DNA of 64,000 nucleotides. Origin: Gaiellasilicea sp033857955 (lineage in GTDB: Bacteria; Actinomycetota; Thermoleophilia; Gaiellales; Gaiellaceae). This document shows positions 25,316 to 32,128 of this stretch, one piece after another. Where the stretch lies: contig JAWVCW010000006.1 in NCBI GenBank assembly GCA_033857955.1, positions 310,001 through 374,000 of the forward strand, read 5' to 3'. Positions within the stretch are counted from its first letter, which is position 1. Each line of letters starts with the position of its first letter. The translations under genes and the position numbers were made by a program. The notes under the pieces are model-generated. The model ran no database searches. It was not told where the DNA came from and saw nothing but the letters and a program-made list of their open reading frames with translations.

Positions 25316-25846
25316 ATCGTATGCACCACGTAAATCAACCGAGTGCGACGCTCACAGAAACGGCTTGAAATAGTGCGCTCCATGGCGGGGCGATCCGCCA
25401 CGTTGTAGATCTTGCATACAAGACCTCACACCGCCCGCGCCGGACGGTCGCCGCCCGCACGTGCGAGCTGGAAGGTAAGAACCGCCCAGCGGCTCGGAGA
25501 TCAGCTCGTCTGCCTGACGACACTCGCCGTGGGTGCGGTTCGCTACGGCGGCGCCGTCACGGTCGCGCGCTCTCCTGTCCTCTTCGAAGCTCTCCTGTCC
25601 TCTTCGAAGACGACCGTTCGCGCGCTTCTTCCCCGGCACGGTCATTCGCAGGAGCCTCTTCGCCGAAGTGCTTCCGCCTTCGGGGCCGCCTATCGAGCGC
25701 TACTCGGGCGCAGCGTGGCGGCTGGAGGTCTTCGAGCGGCAGCCGACGCTCCGCGCTGACGGTTCTCGGGCAGCAGAAGGGCAGCAAACGCCCGGAATCA
25801 AAGCTGATCAAGCCTCTGCGAACCAGACCTACGCGGCTCGAACGCC
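25316..25846. promoter_or_regulatory. Upstream region of the GntR operon, no gene; operator candidate 25411-25422
   Basis: 531 bases without a convincing gene; the open frames here are Arg/Ser-rich shadows. CTTGCATACAAG at 25411-25422 has 4-bp inverted arms around CATA, close to FCD-GntR operators. The stretch CGTATGCACCACGTA starts at about 25319, directly at the gene start. A 20-bp tandem duplication is at 25570-25609. I see no clear terminator. Confidence 0.4.
25570..25609. repeat. 20-bp unit repeated twice in tandem
   Basis: CTCTCCTGTCCTCTTCGAAG occurs at 25570-25589 and again at 25590-25609 without a mismatch. Non-coding, probably slippage; a short local duplication only. Confidence 0.9.
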
Positions 25847-25901
25847 GCATGAATAGAGCGATTGCAGATCAATCGTCGTCAATCGTCGTGTTCGTGGAAC
25901 A
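25847..25901 (+). repeat. Left flank repeat L of att-like site A
   Basis: About 55 bp that match 50020-50075 with few differences (shared words CGCATGAAT, GAGCGAT and GTCGTCAATCGTCGT, then GTGGAACA). In both places it directly precedes a tRNA-Asp 3' half. It is the left boundary of the putative insertion site. Confidence 0.75.
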
Positions 25902-25945
25902 GCCTGTCACGCCGGAGGTCGCGGGTTCGAGTCCCGTCGCTCCCA
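25902..25945 (+). repeat. tRNA-Asp(GTC) 3' half, copy A (putative att core)
   Basis: 44 bases corresponding to a tRNA from the anticodon loop (CTGTCAC, anticodon GTC at 25906-25908) through the anticodon 3' stem GCCGG, variable loop, T arm (GCGGG TTCGAGT CCCGT) and 3' acceptor strand CGCTCCC. No 5' half with a matching acceptor GGGAGCG precedes it, so it cannot be a functional tRNA. The first 43 bases are identical to copy B at 29965. tRNA 3' ends are the classic core site of tyrosine-recombinase islands. Confidence 0.85.
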
Positions 25946-26231
25946 TAAAATCCCTGTAAATCTACGTCTTTTGTTGTCTACTTAGGCGCAAACGACCGCC
26001 GGCTTCCATCCATCCCGCGCACATCCCGCACGGGAATCGCCGCATGACGCCGGCGAGAGCCGCGAATTCCCGCAAGCGCTTCCCGGTCCGCATGACCGGC
26101 GGTCGTCTGTGATTACCTCCACCGCGTCGACGTGCGTGCAGAACGCCAAGGCGCCCACACCATGTCTAAGAGAACAGCGATGTTGACGCCGAGCCTCTTA
26201 GATTTTCGATCCGATGCTCAGGAAGATGAAA

Positions 26232-26271
26232 GCGCCGGAGCCGCCCCTCCGTGCGGGGCGAACTCCGGCGC
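26232..26271 (-). terminator. Strong hairpin terminator after the coiled secreted protein
   Basis: Outer arms GCGCCGGAG (26232-26240) and CTCCGGCGC (26263-26271) pair perfectly, and inner arms CGCCCC/GGGGCG extend the stem around a short loop. On the minus strand it starts 26 nt after the stop at 26297 and is followed by a TTTC run. Typical intrinsic terminator shape. Confidence 0.75.
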
Positions 26272-26296
26272 CGTCTTTGCGCGATCGAGCGAGGAG

Positions 26297-26827
26297 CTAC
26301 GGAGCCGGGCAGGCCAGCTTCGCGGCCTTCTGCTGAGCGCGGAAGGTCTCCCTCGCGGACTTCTGCTGAGCGTGGAGCGCCTTCCTTGCCGCAACCTGTG
26401 CCGCGTGGAGAGCCTTCCGCTCGGTCTTCTGCTGAGCGTTGAGCGCCTTCCTCGCAGCGACCTGCTGAGCGTTGAACGCCTCCAGTTCGGCCGCGGTCGC
26501 GTTCGGATGCGTCTGCAGGAACGTCGCCCGCTCGGCCTTCTGCTGATCGTGGAGAGCCTTTCGCGCGGTCTTCTGCGCGATGCGGAGGGCCTTCTTCGCG
26601 GCCTTCTGGTCAGCGCGAAGAGTCTTCGCCGCTGCCCTCTGCTGCTCTCCGAAGGTCTTGTTCGCCTGCGCGATGGCCTGCATGCAGGCGGTGTGCGCCG
26701 AGGGCGCTTTTGCGGCGTGCGCCGGTTTGGCCGGCTTGACGGGCTTCCCGTGAGAAGCCGTGGCCGGAAGAGCGATGGTCAGCGCCAGCACCGTCCCGCT
26801 GAGCACCAACATCAGTTTCCGGAGCAT
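26297..26827 (-). CDS. Secreted Ala/Lys/Gln-rich coiled protein
   Basis: 176 residues from the ATG at 26827, chosen for a perfect AGGAGGT 6 nt upstream and a signal peptide (MLRKLMLVLSGTVLALTIA, cleavage near ATASHG). A short Lys/Pro linker (GKPVKPAKPAHAAKAP) is followed by about 110 residues of helical repeats of the form ARKALxAQQKxERKAL with an 11-residue rhythm, very rich in Ala, Lys, Arg and Gln. Only two Cys are left in the mature part, one before and one after the helix (ACMQA, LACPAP), and they may form a disulfide. No known family is recognised. A long amphipathic helix of this kind could bind the wall, membrane or anionic polymers. A strong terminator follows. Transcribed away from the DUF5666-like gene. 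Confidence 0.8.
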   Translation of the reverse strand: MLRKLMLVLSGTVLALTIALPATASHGKPVKPAKPAHAAKAPSAHTACMQAIAQANKTFGEQQRAAAKTLRADQKAAKKALRIAQKTARKALHDQQKAERATFLQTHPNATAAELEAFNAQQVAARKALNAQQKTERKALHAAQVAARKALHAQQKSARETFRAQQKAAKLACPAP

Positions 26828-27021
26828 GTCTGTACCTCCTGTGGAAGACAACGTTCTCGTTCGTGACCCTCTAAGTACCCGGGCCTGGTCATCCGACCGT
26901 GTTCGCGGTGTTTTCCGCTTGTAAAAATCGAGGGCGCCGGTCACCGGAGAAGCCCACGTTTACATTGCGATGACGTCACGGGTACCGTCCGGTAATCACG
27001 GGCGGCAATAGTGGGGGCCGG
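26828..27021. promoter_or_regulatory. Divergent intergenic region of the cassette
   Basis: 194 bases between two divergent secreted-protein genes, holding the AGGAGGT site (26834-26840) for the minus-strand gene and GGGGG before the ATG at 27022. It must contain both promoters. No clear operator for the neighbouring response regulator could be seen by eye. Confidence 0.4.
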
Positions 27022-27630
27022 ATGTACGAGATCTCGATCAGAAGCTGGAGCGCGGTCGTGGCCGTCACCGCCGTGGTGCTCGTCGGTGCGTCGCTCGCCG
27101 AGGCGTCCACGTTCGAGAAGCCCGTGCCCGGGGGATCTCATGGGAAAGCGCCGCCCGCTCGCGGCCCGGGCAATGCCGGCGCCGGCAAGGGGATCGTGCA
27201 GTCGGTCTCGGCCACGGCGATCGTGCTCAGGGAGCTCGACGGGAGCACGGTGCGGATTCCGGTCGCTGCGAACACGCACGTTTTCGTCAACGGGCTGCGG
27301 GCCTCGCTCCGCGACGTTAGGGCAGGGTTCGTCGCTTCCGCAGTATGGAAGGCGGGCAAGCCGGCACGGGTTCTCCAGGCCTTCAATCTGTCAGGTCCGA
27401 AAGCAGTGAGCGTCGGGGTCGTCGACTCCGTCTCGACCGGCGCCGTGGTCGTGACCGGCACGGGCGGAAGCACGGTGTCCATCCGCGTCGACGCGAAGAC
27501 GCGCGTGCTCGTCGACGGGAAGCCGTCCACGCTCGCCGCCGTCAGGGCGGGTTACACGGTCGTGCGCACCGCGAAGGACGCGAAGGGCGGCAGACCCGCG
27601 CGCGAGCTCCGCTTTCTCCGGCCGGGCTAA
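27022..27630 (+). CDS. Secreted protein with two DUF5666-like domains
   Basis: 202 residues with a signal peptide or N-terminal anchor (hydrophobic residues 10-27, ending LAEAST). Then a Gly/Pro-rich linker and two similar beta domains: GIVQSVSATAIVLRELDGST...VFVNGLRASLRDVRAG and GVVDSVSTGAVVVTGTGGST...VLVDGKPSTLAAVRAGY. This duplicated layout is typical of DUF5666-type extracytoplasmic proteins of unknown role. It ends 9 nt before the response-regulator gene on the same strand, so it probably belongs to the same operon and could be a sensed or regulated envelope component. Confidence 0.75.
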   Translation: MYEISIRSWSAVVAVTAVVLVGASLAEASTFEKPVPGGSHGKAPPARGPGNAGAGKGIVQSVSATAIVLRELDGSTVRIPVAANTHVFVNGLRASLRDVRAGFVASAVWKAGKPARVLQAFNLSGPKAVSVGVVDSVSTGAVVVTGTGGSTVSIRVDAKTRVLVDGKPSTLAAVRAGYTVVRTAKDAKGGRPARELRFLRPG

Positions 27631-27639
27631 CATCGGCGC

Positions 27640-28308
27640 ATGAGCGGCAGCGTTCTGCTCGTCGAGGACGAGGAGAACCTCGCCTCGCTCGTTCGGGCCT
27701 ATCTCGAGCAAGAGGGCTACCGCGTGATCTCGGTCGTCACGGGCGCCGAGGCCCTGCGGGTGATCGAGGCGGAGCCGGTGCGACTCGTCGTGCTCGACCT
27801 CAACCTGCCAGACATGGACGGGCTCGACGTCTGCCGGCAGATCAGGACCCGCTCGTCTGTGCCCGTCGTGATGCTCACAGCGCGAGACGAGGAGACAGAC
27901 CGGCTCGCGGGGCTCGCGACAGGTGCCGACGATTACATCGGAAAGCCGTTCTCGCCCCGGGAGCTCGTCGCACGGATGAAGGCGGTGCTGCGACGCAGCG
28001 AGCCACATTCCGAGGAGGAGCTGCTCGTGCTCGGCGACGTCGTCCTGACCCGGAGCGCTCACGAAGTCGCCGTCGCAGGCGAGGCGGTCACGCTGCGCCC
28101 GCAGGAGTTCGACCTCCTCGCGTACCTGATCCAGAATCGCGGCGCGGTGCTCTCGCGGGACGTGCTACTCGAGCGGGTCTGGGGCTACGACTACGCCGGG
28201 GGGACACGCACGGTCGACGTGCACGTCGCTCAGCTTCGGCGCAAGCTCGGGCGGCCCGACCTGATCCAGACGGTCCGGGGCTTGGGCTACAAGGCGGTGC
28301 AGCCGTGA
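27640..28308 (+). CDS. OmpR/PhoB-family response regulator
   Basis: 222 residues. Receiver domain with acidic pocket (VEDEENL), phospho-acceptor Asp53 (VLDLNLPDMDG), switch Thr (MLTARDEE) and conserved Lys (IGKPFSP). C-terminal winged helix from about residue 130: EVAVAGEAVTLRPQEFDLL, LSRDVLLERVWGYDY, TRTVDVHVAQLRRKLG, IQTVRGLGYKA. All residues needed for phosphorylation and DNA binding are present. It pairs with the kinase that follows 28 nt later. Confidence 0.95.
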   Translation: MSGSVLLVEDEENLASLVRAYLEQEGYRVISVVTGAEALRVIEAEPVRLVVLDLNLPDMDGLDVCRQIRTRSSVPVVMLTARDEETDRLAGLATGADDYIGKPFSPRELVARMKAVLRRSEPHSEEELLVLGDVVLTRSAHEVAVAGEAVTLRPQEFDLLAYLIQNRGAVLSRDVLLERVWGYDYAGGTRTVDVHVAQLRRKLGRPDLIQTVRGLGYKAVQP

Positions 28309-28340
28309 ACGAGCTTCCAACCGGGCATCGCGCGGCGTGA
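28305..28340 (+). other. 11-codon relay ORF between regulator and kinase
   Basis: A GTG overlapping the regulator stop (GTGA at 28305-28308) opens an 11-codon frame (VNELPTGHRAA) whose TGA (28338-28340) overlaps the kinase start codons. It may only pass ribosomes from one gene to the next; it could also be chance. Confidence 0.3.
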
Positions 28341-29647
28341 TGAGGTCGCTGCGGGCCCGCGAGTTCGCGGCGATCGCCGTCGCCGTCGTCGCCGCCGTGG
28401 TCGTGACACTCGTCGTCGCGGCCATTCTGGTGCGCCGCTCGGTCAAGGACGAGGCGCTCAGCGCGCTCGCGCGCCAGACCGCGCTGATCGCAGCGCAGGA
28501 GGGCGCAAAGCCGTCACAGCCGCAGGAGCTGACGAGTCTCGGCGTCTTCTTCGAGACACAGCAGGAGCGTCTCGCGATCATCTCGATCCCGCAGGCGGCA
28601 CTGCTCCTCCCGAGCGACGGCGCTGCCGCACTCGACGCCGGGCAGCCTGCCCAGGGGTCGGTCGACGTTGGCGGGCGGCGCTACCTCTACGCGGCCCGGC
28701 CGATCGGCGAGCGGGCGATCGTTCTGCTCCGCTCGGCGAAGCTCGAGGCCTCGGATTGGCGTCCCTTCACGCTCGCCTTCGTGATCGCGGCAGCCACGGG
28801 CGCGGGAATCGCCGCGATCGCCGCGTTTCTGCTGGCAGGCGCCGTCGCGCGCCCGATCGGCCGGGTCGCAATCGCCAGCCGGCGACTTGCTGCCGGCGAG
28901 ACGCACGGCCCGCTCCCGGTCGAAGGCGCGGCCGAGGTGGCCTCGCTCGCACTGGCGTTCAACCAGATGGCGGCGGACCTCGACCGCGCCAAGGACGCCG
29001 AACGATCCTTCCTGCTCTCCGTCAGCCACGAGCTGAAGACGCCGCTCGCCTCGATCCGCGGCCACGGCGAGGCGCTTCTCGATTTGGTGCTCGACGTGCC
29101 GACGGGCGCGGGCGTGGTCGTACAGGAAGCGCAGCGCCTCGAGCGGCTGGTGCGCGACCTGCTCGATCTCGCGCGTCTGGACCAACGGGAGTTCTCGGTC
29201 ACGCTGCAGCCCGTCGACCTGGCCACCGTTGCGGCCGACGCCGTTGTGCGACACGAGAACGAGGCACGCAGGGTCGGCATCTCCCTCGTCGCCGAAACAC
29301 CTGCCGCGGCGCGCGCGACTGCGGATCCGGATCGGGTGCTCCAGGTGCTGTCCAACCTGATTGAGAACGCCCTTCGCTCGACGCCGGCAGGCGGCCGGGT
29401 GACGGTGACGGCGAGCCCCGGCGAGCTGAAGGTCGCCGACAACGGCCCGGGCCTCGCGGCCGAAGACCTTCCGCGCGCGTTCGAGCGCTTCTTCCTCCAC
29501 AGCCGCTACGGCACGAACCGGGCGGTCGGAACCGGGCTCGGCCTGGCGATCGTCAAGGAACTGATCGAGGCGATGGAGGGCTCGGTGACGGTGGAGAGCA
29601 CGGTCGGCCGCGGGACGACGTTCGTGGTCCGGTTGCCGGAGGCGTGA
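28337..29647 (+). CDS. Membrane sensor histidine kinase
   Basis: 436 residues. First membrane helix at about 11-32, an extracytoplasmic sensor segment of roughly 105 residues, second helix at about 144-168, then HAMP (ARPIGRVAIASRRLAAGE), the dimerisation/phospho-acceptor box SVSHELKTPLASIRGH (His231), N box LSNLIENALRSTP, G1 VADNGPGLA, F-box FERFF and G2 GTGLGLAIVKEL. A complete class I (HisKA plus HATPase_c) kinase. Start is GTG 28337 or the next codon, ATG 28340; no clear Shine-Dalgarno, consistent with coupling. The signal is unknown; the two secreted proteins in the same cassette are candidates for a functional link. Confidence 0.93.
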   Translation: MMRSLRAREFAAIAVAVVAAVVVTLVVAAILVRRSVKDEALSALARQTALIAAQEGAKPSQPQELTSLGVFFETQQERLAIISIPQAALLLPSDGAAALDAGQPAQGSVDVGGRRYLYAARPIGERAIVLLRSAKLEASDWRPFTLAFVIAAATGAGIAAIAAFLLAGAVARPIGRVAIASRRLAAGETHGPLPVEGAAEVASLALAFNQMAADLDRAKDAERSFLLSVSHELKTPLASIRGHGEALLDLVLDVPTGAGVVVQEAQRLERLVRDLLDLARLDQREFSVTLQPVDLATVAADAVVRHENEARRVGISLVAETPAAARATADPDRVLQVLSNLIENALRSTPAGGRVTVTASPGELKVADNGPGLAAEDLPRAFERFFLHSRYGTNRAVGTGLGLAIVKELIEAMEGSVTVESTVGRGTTFVVRLPEA

Positions 29648-29964
29648 ACTGAGCCGCGCCGCGAAAATGCACGCCGACGGACGCCGAAGTCGAGAAGCGA
29701 GTCTAGGTGAGCCTCGCCTGGGCGAGCGTACTCTCGCCTGAGCCTGCGATACCTCAACCCGATCTGCGTGCGATCGCCGATCTCTCGCTCGCCCCGCACA
29801 CATACCGGTGGTTGACATTTAGACAACACTCCATCCCGCGCAGATACCGCAGGAGGTCGCCGGAAGCTCCCGCCGGGGCTATCCCCGCAAAGCCAGGGTC
29901 GAAAAGCCCTGCTATCGCGGGTAATCCCCGCCCACGCCCGCTCAGCCCGGAAGTACCAAGACCG
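29648..29964. other. Non-coding right end of the cassette
   Basis: 317 bases between the kinase stop and repeat copy B. It contains the small inverted repeat CTCGCCTGGGCGAG (29713-29726), possibly part of a terminator, and CCATCCCGCGCA at about 29831, which also occurs just inside the other end of the cassette. No gene seen. Confidence 0.4.
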
Positions 29965-30008
29965 GCCTGTCACGCCGGAGGTCGCGGGTTCGAGTCCCGT
30001 CGCTCCCG
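29965..30008 (+). repeat. tRNA-Asp(GTC) 3' half, copy B (putative att core)
   Basis: Same 44 bases as copy A apart from the final discriminator base (G). Here the 5' strand of the anticodon stem is also present (CCGGC at 29962-29966), so the complete anticodon arm, T arm and 3' acceptor strand exist, but no D arm or 5' acceptor strand can be folded. Not a functional tRNA. Confidence 0.85.
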
Positions 30009-30220
30009 TACAAAAACCCTGTAAACAGGCCTATCTTGTTGCCGCTCCCGAGAACATGAGCGGACGCTCGGGCAGCAAACGATCAGAACGGGACGAGCGC
30101 GGAGCCGTTCGTCGGCGCCGAAACCGACGCCAGCCTGCCCGGATCGTGACGTTTCGCCGGATCCAATAGAAGCTGTGGGTAGGTTCGCCACTTGCCTCCG
30201 GCGTCTCATCGAGCGGTCGT
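30009..30220 (+). repeat. Right flank repeat R, copy 1
   Basis: About 210 bp starting at the tRNA-like 3' end, matched by 50120-50325 (copy 2) and, from 30025, by 51090 onwards (copy 3, near-identical over the first 68 bases). It includes an imperfect inverted repeat built on CTCCCGAG and CTCGGGCAG (about 30044-30084). No coding potential. Confidence 0.8.
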
Positions 30221-30785
30221 CAGCTGCCCAAGGAGAGCGTTCTCGGTTCGTTCGGTGTGAAGCAAGCATGCTTCGCCCAGCGTCCTCCGCGTTGCCAGCC
30301 CGGATGGCCACCAAGACGGCTCGTGCGGCGTCGCCGCGCCTCCGAGCTCGTCCCCGGAAAAGCGAGCCGGAAGCCGCTCGTGGCGTTGGTCGACCTGCGC
30401 CAGCGCTTCACCCGTCAGCTTCGGCACTGCCAACCCAATAACGAGCGGCTCGAGGAGACAGCGGAGCCGCAAGATCATCCTGGCCCCAGCAGCCTCTCGG
30501 ATCGAATTCCGTGCCGATCCCGCCGCGGTGTGGCTCGTAGTCAACCCCCTGCAGGCTGACCGGCTCGCTGCGTGCGTGACCTCCAACCTGTCGAGTCGTC
30601 CCTGAGCAGGACGCAGCACGACCCCGCCGGACTAGAACGGCTAGACAGGCCCTTTCGCCGCTCTTGCGCGACACGGTGCGACACTGCTGGACGGGTGTCT
30701 GACACGCGCTGACACCGCCGGCCACACAGGGGCTCCGGCCTCACCGTCATCGCCAGCGCTCTCCGGCCGGCGCTGCAGCTCATCT
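30221..30785. other. Gene-free stretch before the second catabolic island
   Basis: No convincing gene; the open frames are short, Arg-rich and lack ribosome-binding sites. It contains CTGACACGCGCTGACAC at 30699-30715, which recurs at 51259-51275, so it is also part of the dispersed repeat family. Confidence 0.5.
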
Positions 30786-31160
30786 CTAACCCGCGCCGGC
30801 GTCACAAGTCTCGCCACCCGTGCTCGAACGCAACCTACGCGCCGGCGAGCTCCGATCGCTCACGAGCTCGAAGCGCTCATAGGGCTTTCCTGTCACAACA
30901 GAAAGGCCCTTCGTTGGGACGTGCTCAGACTCCGCAGCGGACGCACCGTGGAGGCACGAGCCGAGCAGAAGTTGCCGTTCCATGCTCAGGATTCTTCGAG
31001 CCGCGCGGAGTCCGAGGCGGCTCGCTATCTCAAGCGCTACGAGCCGCCCGGCAGCTGCCCTCGCACCGTCGCCAGTTATGGATATCCCGAATTCGGCCAG
31101 CGTGACATCGAGCGCAGCGTGGAGCGCTGCGTCGCCTTCGTTGAGCGGTCCCACCTTCAT
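30786..31160 (-). CDS. Hypothetical protein coupled to E1 beta (possible remnant)
   Basis: 124 codons. The ATG at 31160 overlaps the E1 beta stop (ATGA), the same coupling used by every other junction of this operon, which is the main reason to list it. The N-terminal 60 residues look protein-like (LHAALDVTLAEFGISITGD, GRLVALEIASRLGLRAARR). The rest is low-quality and crosses a terminator-like hairpin at 30882-30909. It is not an E2 or E3 subunit: no lipoyl domain, no FAD motif. It may be a small accessory protein or the 5' remnant of a lost gene. Confidence 0.35.
   Translation of the reverse strand: MKVGPLNEGDAALHAALDVTLAEFGISITGDGARAAAGRLVALEIASRLGLRAARRILSMERQLLLGSCLHGASAAESEHVPTKGLSVVTGKPYERFELVSDRSSPARRLRSSTGGETCDAGAG
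30882..30909 (-). terminator. Hairpin, possible end of the E1/importer operon
   Basis: Arms 30882-30893 and 30898-30909 pair in 11 of 12 positions around the loop CACA. It lies 250 nt downstream of the E1 beta stop, inside the frame of the hypothetical gene. There is no long T run on either side. Confidence 0.4.
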
Positions 31161-32128
31161 CAGAACCGTGCCGTCGAGAGTAGTAGGGACGCGATTTGAT
31201 CGACGCCGGGCAGCGTTGCGGCCTCGAGTGGAGGGCTGAAGGGGATCGGCCAGAACCCAGAGCCCAGTCTCCGAACCGGCGCATCAAGTTCCTCGAAAAG
31301 TTGTTCTGCTACCCGTGCCGATACCTCCGCTCCCACGCCATACTCGGCGTAGTCCTCGGTTACAACGACACAACGACTCGTCCGCGTCACGGAGGCGGCA
31401 ACGGTGTCCCAATCAAGCGGGCACAAGACCCGGAGGTCGATGACCTCGACGTCAACCTCTGCGCGAACGGCTTTGGCAGCCTCGAGAACGGTCGGAAGCG
31501 CCGCGCCGTACGTGACCACCGTCAGATCCGTGCCCGCACGGGCCAATCGTGCGCCTTCGACACTGTCGTCGGATGACGCCGCATAACTCCCTTTTATGCG
31601 GGTGTAGAGGTTCTTCTGTTCGAGGAAGACGACAGGATTCGGATCACGAACGGCCGCTGCAAGCAGCAGTCCGACGTCCTCGACCGTAGCAGGGCAAACG
31701 ACTTTCAGACCCGGTGTGCGGAGAAACCAGGCCTCCGGGTTTTGGGAATGGAACGGGCCACCGCTAAACCCGCCGCCAGCCGGCGCGCGAATAACCATGG
31801 GAACGTGCTGCCGTGTGCGGAAGTGCATCTTTGCGGCCACATTTACGATCTGGGTGAAACCGCATGTGAGGAAATCCGCGAACTGATATTCGACGATTGG
31901 GCGCCAACCTGCCAAGGCCAGACCGATCGCGACGCCGGTAAACGCCGACTCTGAGATTGGCGTGTCGCGCACGCGGTCGATGCCGTATTTTTCCTGCAGC
32001 CCTTCGGTCGCTCGGAAGGCGCCGCCGCCCGATCCGACATCTTCACCAATCAGGAGAACGCGGTCATCATCTTCGAGCGCGCTGTCGAGTGTGCGACGAA
32101 TTGCCTCGAGGTACGTCACCTGGGTCAA
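31160..32128 (-). CDS. 2-oxoacid dehydrogenase E1 component, beta subunit
   Basis: 322 residues, transketolase-like pyrimidine-binding domain plus C-terminal domain. Motifs: YLEAIRRTLDSALEDDDRVL, IGEDVGSGGGAF, DTPISESAFTGVAIGLALAG, EYQFADFLTCGFTQIVN, and PAGGGFSGGPFHSQNPEAWF (cofactor and alpha-subunit interface). Pairs with the alpha subunit, overlapping it by 4 nt. The family includes pyruvate, acetoin and branched-chain E1. No E2 (lipoyl acyltransferase) or E3 is encoded nearby, so the pair must borrow these from elsewhere or work as a stand-alone ThDP decarboxylase/oxidase. Confidence 0.92.
   Translation of the reverse strand: MTQVTYLEAIRRTLDSALEDDDRVLLIGEDVGSGGGAFRATEGLQEKYGIDRVRDTPISESAFTGVAIGLALAGWRPIVEYQFADFLTCGFTQIVNVAAKMHFRTRQHVPMVIRAPAGGGFSGGPFHSQNPEAWFLRTPGLKVVCPATVEDVGLLLAAAVRDPNPVVFLEQKNLYTRIKGSYAASSDDSVEGARLARAGTDLTVVTYGAALPTVLEAAKAVRAEVDVEVIDLRVLCPLDWDTVAASVTRTSRCVVVTEDYAEYGVGAEVSARVAEQLFEELDAPVRRLGSGFWPIPFSPPLEAATLPGVDQIASLLLSTARF

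Larger units (their letters stand above)
25946..30008. mobile_element. Putative 4.1-kb cassette inserted at a tRNA-Asp 3'-end site
   Basis: The segment is bounded by direct repeats of a tRNA-Asp 3' half (25902-25945 and 29965-30008). The sequence left of copy A matches the left flank of copy C, and the sequence right of copy B matches the right flank of copy C (50020-50325), where the two flanks are joined with one core. This is the pattern of an occupied site against an empty one. The inner ends share the word CCATCCCGCGCA (about 26009 and 29831). Cargo: two secreted proteins and a two-component system. No integrase is present, so mobility would depend on a trans-acting enzyme. Inference from repeats only. 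Confidence 0.45.

Noticed and set aside
25352..25856. Several overlapping frames of 60-115 codons on both strands
   Set aside because: No ribosome-binding sites, Arg/Ser-rich composition and a tandem duplication inside; treated as non-coding.
29938..30008. Complete tRNA-Asp gene ending at 30008
   Set aside because: The anticodon and T arms fold, but no D arm and no 5' acceptor strand matching CGCTCCC can be formed upstream, so it is a relic or att core, not a working tRNA.
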